Assembly (NCBI GenBank): GCA_002341185.1
Contig: DDNP01000002.1
Location: forward strand, 1-64,000
From: Candidatus Neomicrothrix sp. UBA2517
GTDB taxonomy: Bacteria; Actinomycetota; Acidimicrobiia; Acidimicrobiales; UBA8592
Direction: 5' to 3'
DNA length: 64,000 nucleotides
The notes beneath the pieces are model-generated. The model was not told the origin of the DNA. It was given only the letters and a program-made list of their open reading frames with translations, and searched no databases. The position numbers and the translations under genes were made by a program. This document shows positions 18,029 to 28,136 of the stretch, in pieces; position 1 is the first letter of the stretch; each line of letters begins with the position of its first letter.

Positions 18029-18730
18029 TCAGGAATTGTCACTAAAAGAGCTCTTATCATTATCGTGAATTCCTAAAATTATAGATAGAAATTGTTTAAT
18101 CATAGATCCTGTAGCTCCCCAAACTGTGTCTCCGAACAGTTCAAAAAAGTGTATTTTTCTTTTCTGTCCGTCTCTCAATTCCCAAACTTCTTCACGATAG
18201 ACCTCAGGAAGGAGTAGCTCACTAATGGGAACGTGTAGGATCTTTTCTACTTCATTTGGATTAGCTGTTAGCTTGGGGCGCTCTTCTAGTGAGGCGACAA
18301 TGGGAGTCACAAATGATTCGCTTCCGACAGTTATGAAAGAATTCAATCTCCCAATCTGTCTTGGGAGCGCAGCATCTAAATTGATTTCCTCATATGCTTC
18401 TCTTTTAGCCGTTGCCCATTCATCAATGTCCTCGGGTTCACTATTGCCTCCGGGGAAACTTATTTCACTTGTGTGATGTCGCATCATCTTAGATCGCCGA
18501 GTCAAAATCATGAACACCTCATTAGCTTTTTCATAGAGTGGAACCATAACAGATGATGCCCGCTCATAATTCTCTCTGTTTTTTTCTGGTGGATTAAAGT
18601 GTTGAAATGAATCTTCTATGGAAGCTAAAGTCAGTACCTTTTGGGTAACTGACTCCCATGGAGCTTGAGATCCCGAAAACCAGTTTTGCGGTCGGGGAAT
18701 ATCCTGATCCCCTCCCCGTACACGTGCCAT
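18029..18730 (-). CDS. Nudix hydrolase, CoA-pyrophosphatase-like
   Basis: A 233-residue Nudix protein. The Nudix box begins 'FPGGNSEPED' and continues to 'AKREAYEEINLD' (near residues 95-118), so the REAxEE metal ligands are present. The preceding 'RRSKMMRHHTSEISFPGG' segment is the UPF0035-like motif of CoA pyrophosphatases, which cleave CoA and its oxidised forms. The N-terminal about 50 residues are an extra, poorly conserved stretch. It starts 2 bases after the stop of an upstream microprotein gene on the same strand, so the two are probably coupled. Confidence 0.88.
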   Translation of the reverse strand: MARVRGGDQDIPRPQNWFSGSQAPWESVTQKVLTLASIEDSFQHFNPPEKNRENYERASSVMVPLYEKANEVFMILTRRSKMMRHHTSEISFPGGNSEPEDIDEWATAKREAYEEINLDAALPRQIGRLNSFITVGSESFVTPIVASLEERPKLTANPNEVEKILHVPISELLLPEVYREEVWELRDGQKRKIHFFELFGDTVWGATGSMIKQFLSIILGIHDNDKSSFSDNS

Positions 18731-18732
18731 TA

Positions 18733-18885
18733 CTAATTATGGTTTTCGATTAATTTCTCAAGAAGTTCTGGAAGGCCACCCGTCTTCAAATTACTCATTA
18801 CTCTTCCAGGAGGAGTTTCTCCAGTTTCCCATTCATTCCATTGTGAAAGTAATTTTTTAGCGTCGGGTTCAGGTCGTTCATTCAT
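18733..18885 (-). CDS. Conserved-looking 50-residue microprotein
   Basis: A short frame encoding 50 residues beginning MNERPEPDAKKLL and ending in a helix 'GLPELLEKLIENHN'. The centre is a 'GETPPGRVMSNLKTGG' turn. There are no Cys residues, membrane segment or known domain. Support for a real gene: the ATG is followed by an uninterrupted amphipathic, low-complexity-free sequence, and the stop lies 2 bases before the Nudix ATG. The function is unknown, and coupling suggests a role or regulation together with the Nudix enzyme. Confidence 0.65.
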   Translation of the reverse strand: MNERPEPDAKKLLSQWNEWETGETPPGRVMSNLKTGGLPELLEKLIENHN

Positions 18886-18920
18886 ATATTGATGCTACTA
18901 AGAATCAAGCTATTTACGGA

Positions 18921-18953
18921 CAAAAAAGAAAAAGGACCGGATTTATCCGGCCC
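18921..18953 (-). terminator. Rho-independent terminator of groES-groEL
   Basis: On the minus strand an 8-bp GC-rich stem (18934-18941 paired with 18946-18953, one G-U) closes a TAAA loop. A T-rich tract (18922-18933) follows. It lies about 25 bases after the groEL stop, in the right orientation to end the groESL transcript. It is the clearest terminator in the window. Confidence 0.88.
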
Positions 18954-18976
18954 AAATTTCTTTCCAGAAGGAATGA

Positions 18977-20629
<1,653 letters not shown>

Positions 20630-20633
20630 CTAC

Positions 20634-20924
20634 TTATTTCACTATCGCGAGAACATCGCGCGCTGAAAGGATTAATAGTTCTTCGCCGCCACTGCTTATT
20701 TCAGTGCCGCCGTATTTCGCATAAACAACGGTGTCGCCAACCTCAACATCAACTGGTATTAGTTCACCAGTTTGTTCAGATCGCTTTCCTGGCCCTACTG
20801 CCAAGACTTCACCTTGTTGTGGCTTCTCTTTAGCGGTATCTGGGATAACCAATCCGCTCGCTGTTGTTTCTTCGGATTCGCCCGGTCGGACAACAATCCG
20901 ATCTTCCCGTGGGTGCAAATTCAT
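20634..20924 (-). CDS. groES: Co-chaperonin GroES
   Basis: A 96-residue GroES of normal size. It starts '[16 protein letters not shown]', has the mobile-loop region '[23 protein letters not shown]' (about 18-40) and the roof/beta-barrel '[14 protein letters not shown]'. It forms the heptameric lid on GroEL. It is the first gene of the groESL operon. A GAGGAG-like ribosome-binding site lies about 9 bases upstream of the ATG. I found no CIRCE element in the roughly 160 bases upstream, so HrcA control is not evident. Confidence 0.98.
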   Translation of the reverse strand: MNLHPREDRIVVRPGESEETTASGLVIPDTAKEKPQQGEVLAVGPGKRSEQTGELIPVDVEVGDTVVYAKYGGTEISSGGEELLILSARDVLAIVK

Positions 20925-20970
20925 CTTCTAGTACTCCTCGTACACTAAAAAAATTGTCTAATAAATTAGC

Positions 20971-20993
20971 TTAGGGCTTTGTGTGAGCCCTGA
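20971..20993 (-). terminator. Hairpin downstream of TauD/TfdA gene
   Basis: A perfect 6-bp inverted repeat (AGGGCT 20973-20978 with AGCCCT 20986-20991, 7-base loop) can be extended by a wobble pair and an A-T pair. It lies between the dioxygenase stop (21085) and groES. It may end the dioxygenase transcript, although no strong T-run follows. It could instead be part of the groES leader. Confidence 0.4.
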
Positions 20994-21084
20994 ACTATTT
21001 GTTAACGATACGACCAAGGTAGCCATTTCCAAACCTTGCAAGTGTATGTTTACAGAGAATTTTCAAAAAAATATCTTCGTTGAC

Positions 21085-22071
21085 TTATCGAATTCGATGT
21101 GGCCTTAACCCTTTTATACTTGCCCGTTCCATTATTCGTTTATGTGGCGAGTAATCACTTGTTGCATAGTGCTGCACTGCTTGATTGTCCCAAAAGGCAA
21201 TCGAGTTTTGTTCCCATTTAAAACGGCAAGAATATTCAAGAACTTCAAATTCGCGACATAGTGCATCAATCAGTTCAAATCCTTCTTTTTCGTTGTAGCC
21301 AACAATTCCACTGACGAAGATCCGATTGACATATAAAAGGGGTTTACCTGTTTGAAAGTGGTTGATAACTACAGGATGTTCAACTTGTGGATACAATTCT
21401 CGCATTTCTGCAAGTTTCTCCTTTGGTACCTGTCGGCCAAATGCACGCAAGAAGTCGTGTATGGCAAAGAGTGAGTCAATTTCGTCCTTTGTTTCTTGTG
21501 TTAATCCTTCATAAGCGGCATTTACATCAACGAATAACGTGTCCCCTCCTATCGGAGGGATTTCTATTGCTCTGAGAATTGCACCTCTTGAGGGTGTTTC
21601 TCTCCACGTGACGTCATGATGCCATTGATTTTCATACCCAGCAGCATTCGCGTTTTTCTCGAAACGTACTAATTCTGGCGTTTCCGAATTGGGAGGAAGA
21701 AAGGGGTGAATTTCTAATTCGCCAAAACGTTGTGCGAAATGTATCTGTTGCTCTGATGAGATTTCTTGATTGCGAAAGAATATTACCTTGTACTCCCATA
21801 ACGCCTGCTGAATTTCAGTAATGACTGGTTCAGGAAGTTCTTTCGATAAGTCCAGACCTATAAGCTCAGCCCCGATGGTGGGAGATAATTGTTTAACGTC
21901 AAAATTTTCCCAAGTTAATGACTGCAATCGTTCTCTTTCTTCAAACAAGTGAGTTTGGGGTCCCATTGTTCGGCTATAGCCGGGAAGAAAAACTCTTCCC
22001 GGAAGACCTTCACCGGGATCAGCGTCAGCGAGAATCTCAACATCATCTCTTTTGTTAATCGTCTCTGACAT
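21085..22071 (-). CDS. TauD/TfdA-family 2-oxoglutarate/Fe(II) dioxygenase
   Basis: A 328-residue dioxygenase. The metal ligands are in 'NQWHHDVTWRETPSRG' (HxD, near residues 155-157) and a distal His in 'WDNQAVQHYATSDY' near 302. The 2-oxoglutarate-binding Arg is probably in 'HKRIMERASIKG'. It also has 'YKVIFFRNQEI' and 'HFAQRFGELEIHPF' of the family. TauD-type enzymes hydroxylate substrates such as taurine or aryloxyalkanoates. The substrate is not predictable because no sulfonate genes are nearby. About 60 N-terminal residues precede the usual domain start. A 9-bp inverted repeat precedes its ribosome-binding site. Confidence 0.93.
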   Translation of the reverse strand: MSETINKRDDVEILADADPGEGLPGRVFLPGYSRTMGPQTHLFEERERLQSLTWENFDVKQLSPTIGAELIGLDLSKELPEPVITEIQQALWEYKVIFFRNQEISSEQQIHFAQRFGELEIHPFLPPNSETPELVRFEKNANAAGYENQWHHDVTWRETPSRGAILRAIEIPPIGGDTLFVDVNAAYEGLTQETKDEIDSLFAIHDFLRAFGRQVPKEKLAEMRELYPQVEHPVVINHFQTGKPLLYVNRIFVSGIVGYNEKEGFELIDALCREFEVLEYSCRFKWEQNSIAFWDNQAVQHYATSDYSPHKRIMERASIKGLRPHRIR

Positions 22072-22080
22072 ACCGCCCCT

Positions 22081-22103
22081 TAATTAATGTCTTCCATTAA
22101 TTA
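22081..22103 (-). promoter_or_regulatory. Perfect 9-bp inverted repeat upstream of TauD/TfdA gene
   Basis: TAATTAATG (22081-22089) and CATTAATTA (22095-22103) are exact reverse complements separated by TCTTC. The element lies 9 bases upstream of the dioxygenase ATG and between it and the pyrE stop. It is AT-rich, has no T-run after it and adjoins the ribosome-binding site, so an operator or translation-control hairpin is more likely than a terminator. Confidence 0.55.
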
Positions 22104-22126
22104 TTCTACCATTCAGGATTATAAAG

Positions 22127-22696
22127 TCAATCAGGAAGCCCTACCGGTTCTATCCCTAAATCAAGATATGTAGCTATTGGATAATAGAAGATTCCTCTAG
22201 CTTCTATCAGCGGTCTTGCTATTTCGCCTCGGTCTACAAGTGTTGCTACCGCGACAACTTTTGCGCCAGTTGCTTCGACTGCATCAACTGCTTTAAGAAG
22301 TGAGCCGCCGGTGGTTATAGCATCCTCGATAATTAAACAACGATCGCCATCCCCTATTGGTGAACCTTCAATAAGTTTGTTTGTTCCACGGCCCTTTGGC
22401 TTCTTGCGAACGAAGAACCATCGGCAACGTTGAATTCCTGCTATTCCTATCGTCAAGGCATCTGCCCCAAGCGTTGGACCCCCAACAACATCAAAATCAA
22501 GGCCCTGCAATAGGATTCCATCGACTATCGCTCTGCTAGCAATTTCTAAATCATCAAAGTGTGAAGTCGCTAGTTTCCCATCAACAAAATCCTGGCTCAT
22601 CGCACCCGAAGCTAGCTGAATTGGTTCAGAAAGTTTTTTTAAACCCTTTTGTTTTATGATGTCTATTGCTTGTGACTTCAAACTATCCATAAGCAC
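22127..22696 (-). CDS. pyrE: Orotate phosphoribosyltransferase
   Basis: This enzyme joins orotate and PRPP to make OMP in pyrimidine synthesis. The 189-residue protein carries the PRPP-binding motif 'CLIIEDAITTGGSLLKAVDAVEATGA' (landmarks IIEDAITTGGS, near residue 118), the catalytic-loop segment 'FVRKKPKGRGTNKLIEG', and the 'VGGPTLGADALTIGIA' turn. It is at the short end of the family. The Lys of the catalytic loop is present. It starts 29 bases after the phosphotransferase stop on the same strand. Confidence 0.95.
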   Translation of the reverse strand: MLMDSLKSQAIDIIKQKGLKKLSEPIQLASGAMSQDFVDGKLATSHFDDLEIASRAIVDGILLQGLDFDVVGGPTLGADALTIGIAGIQRCRWFFVRKKPKGRGTNKLIEGSPIGDGDRCLIIEDAITTGGSLLKAVDAVEATGAKVVAVATLVDRGEIARPLIEARGIFYYPIATYLDLGIEPVGLPD

Positions 22697-22724
22697 CTTC
22701 TAATTCTTCTAGGCAACTCTTACG

Positions 22725-23837
22725 TTAGTCATTGATTGCCCCTATGTATTGGACGCTGTCTCGGTCCACAACGGTTGCAATGCTTCTGCGAAGCACTGTA
22801 TTAAATAAACTAACTGCTCTTTCGTTCGGTTGATCAGCAGTCACAGCAGTATTTCCCCAATTCACAAGCCAAAAAAGATGTGCAGTGTCTATTTGACGGA
22901 CGAGGTCTTCAAATGTTTCGTGCCCCGCATTATTTCTCTGCATAACATCAAAATATTTTTGCAACAAAGAAATTTCTTCATTGCGCCGTAGATCAATATC
23001 TAAGTTGCATCCCAAAAAAGGCGATATGTCACCTGAACCGTCTCCTCGACCAACAAGTTGAAAATCAATCACTACTACTTTCGGACCAGAGGCATCATCA
23101 TCATCATCATCATCAAACAGGAGATTATCTAATCGAAAGTCATTATGGGTAAGGGTACGACTCTGCTCAGCCCAACTGGTAAGCCAGTTTGAAACTTCTG
23201 GTATGAATTCCTCTAATTTTGCTGGAAGCCATTCGGGATATAAGTGACCATACTTATCCATAACTAGCGGCCAAGACTGTTCGTACAAGCCCTGTAACCC
23301 CATATTTATCGGACTATCTAAAGGAGGAACCCAATCCATTGCTGTTAATTCTTCGCTATCCCACCAACGCGCATGAATATTGGCAGCTGTTTCCATGACT
23401 GCCATGGCATCAGTCAGAGTTGCTCCTGCAAGGTGGTCACCTGCCCTGAAATGACCTACATCTTCTAACAGAAGCGCATAATTTTCCTCAATGGAATCTC
23501 GACCATTGTAATAGACCTCAGGAACTCTTATTTTAACTTTTGGTGCAACCTGTTCATAAAATAGTGACTCTCGTTCGTAAACTCCAAGCATTACGCCAAG
23601 AGGCTTAAGTAACCCATCCGTAGTAGGAATTTTTGCGATTAATGTTGAAGGTCCCTCATCGCCTGCCCCGAATGTTAGGTGAAGTCTGGCTAGCTCACCA
23701 AGAAAACCTTCCCCTACTGCTATCCGCTCAGCATGCACCGAACTTACTGGTCCATAATCTTTATCGGCATGAGTAAGCGCAATTGTTAGCCAGTCGGACG
23801 TGAAATGTTCAAGCGAGGTGGGTATTTCTAATTCCAT
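22725..23837 (-). CDS. Phosphotransferase-family (APH/EcKinase-like) protein
   Basis: A 370-residue kinase-like protein. The catalytic loop is 'LTHNDFRLDNLLF' (HxDxxxxN, near residue 240) and the metal-binding Asp is in 'VVVIDFQLVGRGDGSGDI'. The N-lobe has 'AKIPTTDG' as probable ATP-binding Lys. A run of seven Asp, encoded by seven CAT repeats on the plus strand (23093-23113), lies between the catalytic loop and the metal-binding Asp. The family includes aminoglycoside, choline and ecdysteroid kinases. The substrate here is unknown. Confidence 0.85.
   Translation of the reverse strand: MELEIPTSLEHFTSDWLTIALTHADKDYGPVSSVHAERIAVGEGFLGELARLHLTFGAGDEGPSTLIAKIPTTDGLLKPLGVMLGVYERESLFYEQVAPKVKIRVPEVYYNGRDSIEENYALLLEDVGHFRAGDHLAGATLTDAMAVMETAANIHARWWDSEELTAMDWVPPLDSPINMGLQGLYEQSWPLVMDKYGHLYPEWLPAKLEEFIPEVSNWLTSWAEQSRTLTHNDFRLDNLLFDDDDDDDASGPKVVVIDFQLVGRGDGSGDISPFLGCNLDIDLRRNEEISLLQKYFDVMQRNNAGHETFEDLVRQIDTAHLFWLVNWGNTAVTADQPNERAVSLFNTVLRRSIATVVDRDSVQYIGAIND
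23093..23113. repeat. Trinucleotide microsatellite (CAT)7 inside a kinase gene
   Basis: Seven exact CAT repeats on the plus strand encode seven consecutive Asp residues of the phosphotransferase. In-frame slippage would change the Asp count without breaking the gene. Confidence 0.95.
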
Positions 23838-23914
23838 TCTTCTTCTCTAGTAAAGGTATTTAATGTAATCAAGCCAAAGGCGAAATATCTCTGAGGATTG
23901 ATTATGATTCTGAA

Positions 23915-24535
23915 ATGACTAGTGAAACTAAATTGGGGAAAGATGGGGTCACTCGTTGCTCTTGGCCCGGTGATGATGAAACCTATGTTCGATATCATGA
24001 TCTAGAGTGGGGTTTTCCTAAGGCAGATGACAGGGAGTTATTCGAAAAGGTTTGTCTTGAAGGGTTTCAGGCTGGTCTATCGTGGATAACGATTCTTAGG
24101 AAACGCGAAGAGTTTCGCAACGCTTTCTCAAATTTTGATTTTGCCTTGATTGCAAGTTACGGGGAAAAAGAAGTGGTGAGACTCTTGGAGAATGAAGGAA
24201 TTGTTCGCCATGAAGGGAAAATTCGTTCAGTGATAAATAATTCTCAACGAGCTGAGGAGCTCGTTGAAGAGATGGGCTCTCTCTCAAAATATTTTTGGGG
24301 TTTTAGTCACCATTCTTTTGAGAGAAATCATGACCCGATCCCTGCCAAAACCCCCTTATCTGAGGAGATCAGCAAAGACTTAAAAGAGCGAGGATGGTCA
24401 TGGGTGGGGCCGACAACAATTTACTCTTTTATGCAGGCAACCGGAATTGTGAATGACCACCATCTCAAATGCGACATACACAATATCGTTGATACAAAAC
24501 AGAAGTTATTCAAAGAAGGCATGAAGCTAATTTAA
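23915..24535 (+). CDS. tag: DNA-3-methyladenine glycosylase I
   Basis: A base-excision repair enzyme that removes 3-methyladenine. It is 206 residues, close to the usual length. The start 'RCSWPGDDETYVRYHDLEWG' holds the N-terminal Cys and His zinc ligands. 'FEKVCLEGFQAGLSWITILRKREEFR' is the family signature near residues 42-67. The C-terminal 'GIVNDHHLKCDIH' supplies the other His/Cys ligands. It is divergent from the phosphotransferase gene and 46 bases before the aminotransferase on the same strand. Confidence 0.96.
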   Translation: MTSETKLGKDGVTRCSWPGDDETYVRYHDLEWGFPKADDRELFEKVCLEGFQAGLSWITILRKREEFRNAFSNFDFALIASYGEKEVVRLLENEGIVRHEGKIRSVINNSQRAEELVEEMGSLSKYFWGFSHHSFERNHDPIPAKTPLSEEISKDLKERGWSWVGPTTIYSFMQATGIVNDHHLKCDIHNIVDTKQKLFKEGMKLI

Positions 24536-24581
24536 AGAACTTGGAACTGCCTTCCCGAATGGTTCAGAGTAGCCTATATTC

Positions 24582-25754
24582 GTGGCACATTCAGGAGACC
24601 CGTTCATTAAAGAATCTATGCGAGAGTTTGGGGAAACCATCTTTGCAGAAATGTCAGCTTTGGCTGAAACGACTGGGGCAATAAACCTTGGTCAAGGATT
24701 CCCTGATACCGATGGGCCGAGAGAAATAGCTGAACTTGCTATATCTGCAATACGAGATGGGCATAACCAGTACCCTCCTGGCTTAGGTATAGAAAGATTA
24801 AGAGAATCTATTACTAACCACCAAAGTAGGTTCTATGACCTTGATTTTGATTCAAAAACTGAAATCCTTGTGACTGCTGGAGCTACGGAAGCAATTGCCG
24901 CGTCTTTGCTCGCGATCTGCGAACCAAATGACGAAATCATAACTTTTGAACCATATTATGATTCCTACGCAGCCTCAATCGCCTTAGCAGGCGGTATTCG
25001 TCGAGTCGTAACTCTTCACACTCCCGACTACTCATTCAGCTTTGATGAGTTAGAGCAGTCTATTACCAAACGAACAAAGGCCATATTGTTGAATTCCCCT
25101 CATAACCCAACGGGGAAAGTATTCACCCATGAAGAGTTAACCCAGATCGCAGAACTCTGCGTTGAATATGACTTAATAGCTATCTGTGACGAAGTCTATG
25201 AACATCTTGTTTTTGAAGGGAACCATCTTCCACTCATTCAATACCCAGAGATGCGTGACAGAACCATACAAATATCATCTGCAGGTAAAACTTTTAGTTT
25301 CACTGGATGGAAAATTGGGTGGGTGTGTGCACAACCGGCTCTTTTGAATACCGTTCGTACCGCTAAACAATTTTTGACGTATGTGAATGGTGCCCCATTC
25401 CAACATGCTATCGCTGAGGCTCTTCTATTACCTGACGAATACTTTGATAACTTTCTCACTGATATGGTCGCTAAACGTGATCTATTGTCACGCGGTTTGG
25501 AAAGCGTTGGGTTAGAAACGTTCGTACCTCAGGGAACTTATTTTGTCACCGCTGACATTAAAACACTTGGCTATCAAGACGGCAAAGAATTCTGTTTAAA
25601 CCTTCCAGAGAGTTGCGGGGTTGTAGCAGTCCCCAATGTTGTGTTCTACGACAATAAGGATCTTGGTGATACTTTAATTCGATTTGCATTCTGTAAAAGA
25701 GTCGAGCTTCTTGAAGAAGCAGTTGAAAGGTTACAAACCTTGGAGAGTGCATGA
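24582..25754 (+). CDS. PLP-dependent class I aminotransferase (YbdL/glutamine transaminase K-like)
   Basis: A 390-residue fold-type I aminotransferase. The PLP Lys lies in 'ISSAGKTFSFTGWKIGW' near residue 233. 'LLNSPHNPTGKVFT' and 'AICDEVYEHLVF' give the Asn and Asp cofactor contacts. The opening 'AEMSALAETTGAINLGQGFPDTDGP' (NLGQGFPD) is typical of the YbdL/kynurenine-glutamine transaminase group, which transaminate methionine, glutamine or aromatic amino acids. Its stop overlaps the start of an omega-amidase gene (ATGATGA), which supports a role with glutamine or methionine keto-acids. Confidence 0.9.
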   Translation: MAHSGDPFIKESMREFGETIFAEMSALAETTGAINLGQGFPDTDGPREIAELAISAIRDGHNQYPPGLGIERLRESITNHQSRFYDLDFDSKTEILVTAGATEAIAASLLAICEPNDEIITFEPYYDSYAASIALAGGIRRVVTLHTPDYSFSFDELEQSITKRTKAILLNSPHNPTGKVFTHEELTQIAELCVEYDLIAICDEVYEHLVFEGNHLPLIQYPEMRDRTIQISSAGKTFSFTGWKIGWVCAQPALLNTVRTAKQFLTYVNGAPFQHAIAEALLLPDEYFDNFLTDMVAKRDLLSRGLESVGLETFVPQGTYFVTADIKTLGYQDGKEFCLNLPESCGVVAVPNVVFYDNKDLGDTLIRFAFCKRVELLEEAVERLQTLESA

Positions 25755-26518
25755 TGAGAATTGCTGGGATACAACACGACATAGCTTGGGAAAACAGGGA
25801 TGCGAATTTTGAGCGTCTTAGACCCCTGATCTACGAAGCAGCTGAATCACACCCTGATTTAGTAATACTTACTGAACTTTTTAGCACTGGATTCTCTATG
25901 AATACGGAAATGATTGGGGAAAGCTATGAAGGTCCTAGTGCCTCTTTCTTAGTAGATGAGGCGGAGAAGATAGGTATCCCCATCTGTGGTTCCATTCCCC
26001 TAAAGGGCATTGATCAAACTAAACCTCACAATTGCCTGTTTGTTGCCCATCCTGATAAACGAGTTGACTGCTATTCAAAAAAACATTTGTTCAGTTTCGC
26101 TGAGGAGCATAAACACTACCGTTCCGGAGATAAACCACTCAGGATTGATCTTAATGGAGTATCAATTAGTTTTTTTATATGCTTCGACCTACGCTTCGCT
26201 CCTGATTTTTGGGAATTAGCTCCTACCACGGACTTGTATGTTGTTATCGCAAATTGGCCTGAAGCAAGGTCTCATCACTGGAAATCTTTACTTGTTGCTC
26301 GCGCTATAGAAAATCAAGCTTATGTCATGGGAGTTAACCGAGTTGGCGTTGGTAACGGATTAGATTACTCCGGTGATAGCCGCCTTATAGGACCTCTTGG
26401 TGAAGAAATTATTGTAGCTAACCCCAATGAAATAGAGATTCTTATAGGCGAGGTTGACCCTCATATAGTTTCAGAGGTTCGGAAGGAATATCCATTTCTT
26501 TCGGATCGACTTAAGTAA
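25751..26518 (+). CDS. Nitrilase-superfamily omega-amidase-like hydrolase (YafV-like)
   Basis: A 255-residue carbon-nitrogen hydrolase. The catalytic triad is visible: Glu in 'LVILTELFSTGFSM' (near 43), Lys in 'YSKKHLFSFAEEHKHY' (near 110) and Cys in 'SFFICFDLRFAPDFW' (near 143). The context of the Cys (ICFDLRF) is that of omega-amidases, which hydrolyse the keto-acid amides 2-oxoglutaramate or 2-oxosuccinamate. It is coupled to a YbdL-like aminotransferase, reproducing the transaminase/omega-amidase pairing known in other bacteria. Together they would recycle nitrogen from keto-glutamine. Confidence 0.9.
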   Translation: MMRIAGIQHDIAWENRDANFERLRPLIYEAAESHPDLVILTELFSTGFSMNTEMIGESYEGPSASFLVDEAEKIGIPICGSIPLKGIDQTKPHNCLFVAHPDKRVDCYSKKHLFSFAEEHKHYRSGDKPLRIDLNGVSISFFICFDLRFAPDFWELAPTTDLYVVIANWPEARSHHWKSLLVARAIENQAYVMGVNRVGVGNGLDYSGDSRLIGPLGEEIIVANPNEIEILIGEVDPHIVSEVRKEYPFLSDRLK

Positions 26519-26522
26519 TCAC

Positions 26523-28127
26523 CTATTTCTCGCCGATCATGATTACTTTTCCGTCTCTATTCCCAATAATGATTTTTCCATCCCATACTGCTGGAGTGGC
26601 TTCCAAGCAACCATTTCCTACTGGAAAACGCCAAAGCCGTGGAGGTTCTCTGCTTGTATCTTTGACATTATAAGCATTCAAAAACCCACTACAATCTGCC
26701 TGCAGTAATACATCGTCGATCACAACTGGTGAACTCCATAAAGGTCCTTGAATGAGGAATTCCCAACGAATTTCTCCGGTGACCTTATCTATTCCGATAA
26801 CTCTTGCGGAGTCTGTAACGATGATTACTAAATCTTCATAGAGAGCGGCTGTTGCCCAGATACCATCCGGAAGTTCTGCATTATCAAATATTGACCATAC
26901 GAGCGGATCATCAGGGTTTGATGGGTCTAATTTCATGAATTGTCCTACTTGAAAAGAGCGATTGAATCCCCTTTCGTATTCAACACCGACATACAGGTAC
27001 CCGTCTTCGTCAACAACAATTGTTGCGTCAACATCATCGCCAACCCAATAACGAAAATTACGAACAGGGTCTTCCCCGACTGATAGCAACGATAAGTCCC
27101 ATCCTTGGACTAGTCCACCTGAGTTAGCAAAGTATGCCGTATCTCCACTGATAGCAACTGAACCTTCAATAGAGACATTGCTTCCTACAGTATTAATTAG
27201 GTCATCGTCATACCCTGGTTCAGCAAATATCAATTCTGGTTCTGCTGTAACATAACCCTCATCGTCATAAGACCTATTCAGTTTGATGATATGAAAGATC
27301 GAGTTTTCCCCACCTACGAATAAATAATCGTTAATGACAAGCGGTGCCCCATCCCAATCATTATTCCATACGCTTCCTTCAATAGTGTCTGAGTCGAGAC
27401 TCCAAAGAACAACAGGTTCACTACGGTCTATGGCAACTAGTCGCAGTAAATCATCTCGGCCTCCCGTGTATACAATCGGAAACCCGTCTGGATCCATTGT
27501 CACTGATCCTTTTATAATGTCATCTGTTTGTAAGGGCTTTAGTAGTTGGTTTCCGGTATCAGCGTCGAGAAAATGGATAGCCCCATCTAAAGCGCCAAAG
27601 ATAGTCCAAGTAATACCATCTCTTTCGAAGATCACAGGTTGACCTGTCCAGCCCAGACCACACCATTCCTCATATTCATAATTGAGCATAGTGGTTCCGC
27701 AAAGCAGAGTATTTCTCGGGTATTGCCATTTTAATTCAGGGTTTGTTGGTATCGGACCTGTTCCGTAAAAAGTTCGTGTTGGATTTCCTCGGAACGTAAG
27801 TAACCCCTCCACTTTCGTTCCCCACGGCGAACCTACGGATGCTGGGTCAACCCATCCCGGGTATGGATCCGATGTTATAACCACAGTCGGTGATGGCACT
27901 TGCTCGGTAGTAGTTTTAACTTCAGGCAATACCGTTGGTTCAGGTGTAGAGATAGGTTCGGGAATTTGGAATACTTCCTCTATTGACTCCGTTGATTGCG
28001 TCAAAGCCCAGATCCAAGCCCCTATGGAAGCTCCGAGGGCAAACAAAACCACAGGTAATAGCCAACGCAGAATTTTATTGCTGACTGATTGGGTCGGTTT
28101 AGCGTATTGAGGGGTATATGGTTCCAC
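26523..28127 (-). CDS. Membrane-anchored PQQ-type beta-propeller protein
   Basis: A 534-residue protein with one N-terminal membrane segment ('LLPVVLFALGASIGAWIWAL', about 25-45), then a Thr/Pro-rich linker (50-85), then a seven- or eight-bladed propeller with repeated 'DGAIHFLDADTGNQLL', 'VIDDVLLQADCSG' and 'VWDGKIIIGNRDGKV' units. It would lie outside the membrane. The WxN/PQQ-like repeats also occur in non-enzymatic proteins such as BamB-like scaffolds. No catalytic Asp-Glu pair of PQQ dehydrogenases is evident. The function is unknown, and it stands alone. Confidence 0.82.
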   Translation of the reverse strand: MEPYTPQYAKPTQSVSNKILRWLLPVVLFALGASIGAWIWALTQSTESIEEVFQIPEPISTPEPTVLPEVKTTTEQVPSPTVVITSDPYPGWVDPASVGSPWGTKVEGLLTFRGNPTRTFYGTGPIPTNPELKWQYPRNTLLCGTTMLNYEYEEWCGLGWTGQPVIFERDGITWTIFGALDGAIHFLDADTGNQLLKPLQTDDIIKGSVTMDPDGFPIVYTGGRDDLLRLVAIDRSEPVVLWSLDSDTIEGSVWNNDWDGAPLVINDYLFVGGENSIFHIIKLNRSYDDEGYVTAEPELIFAEPGYDDDLINTVGSNVSIEGSVAISGDTAYFANSGGLVQGWDLSLLSVGEDPVRNFRYWVGDDVDATIVVDEDGYLYVGVEYERGFNRSFQVGQFMKLDPSNPDDPLVWSIFDNAELPDGIWATAALYEDLVIIVTDSARVIGIDKVTGEIRWEFLIQGPLWSSPVVIDDVLLQADCSGFLNAYNVKDTSREPPRLWRFPVGNGCLEATPAVWDGKIIIGNRDGKVIMIGEK

Positions 28128-28136
28128 AACGAATTC

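Noticed and set aside
20925..21084. CIRCE/HrcA operator ahead of groES
   Set aside because: No TTAGCACTC-N9-GAGTGCTAA match; the only structure is a short AGGGCT/AGCCCT hairpin.
23093..23113. CRISPR-like repeat
   Set aside because: It is a trinucleotide microsatellite inside a coding gene, without spacers.
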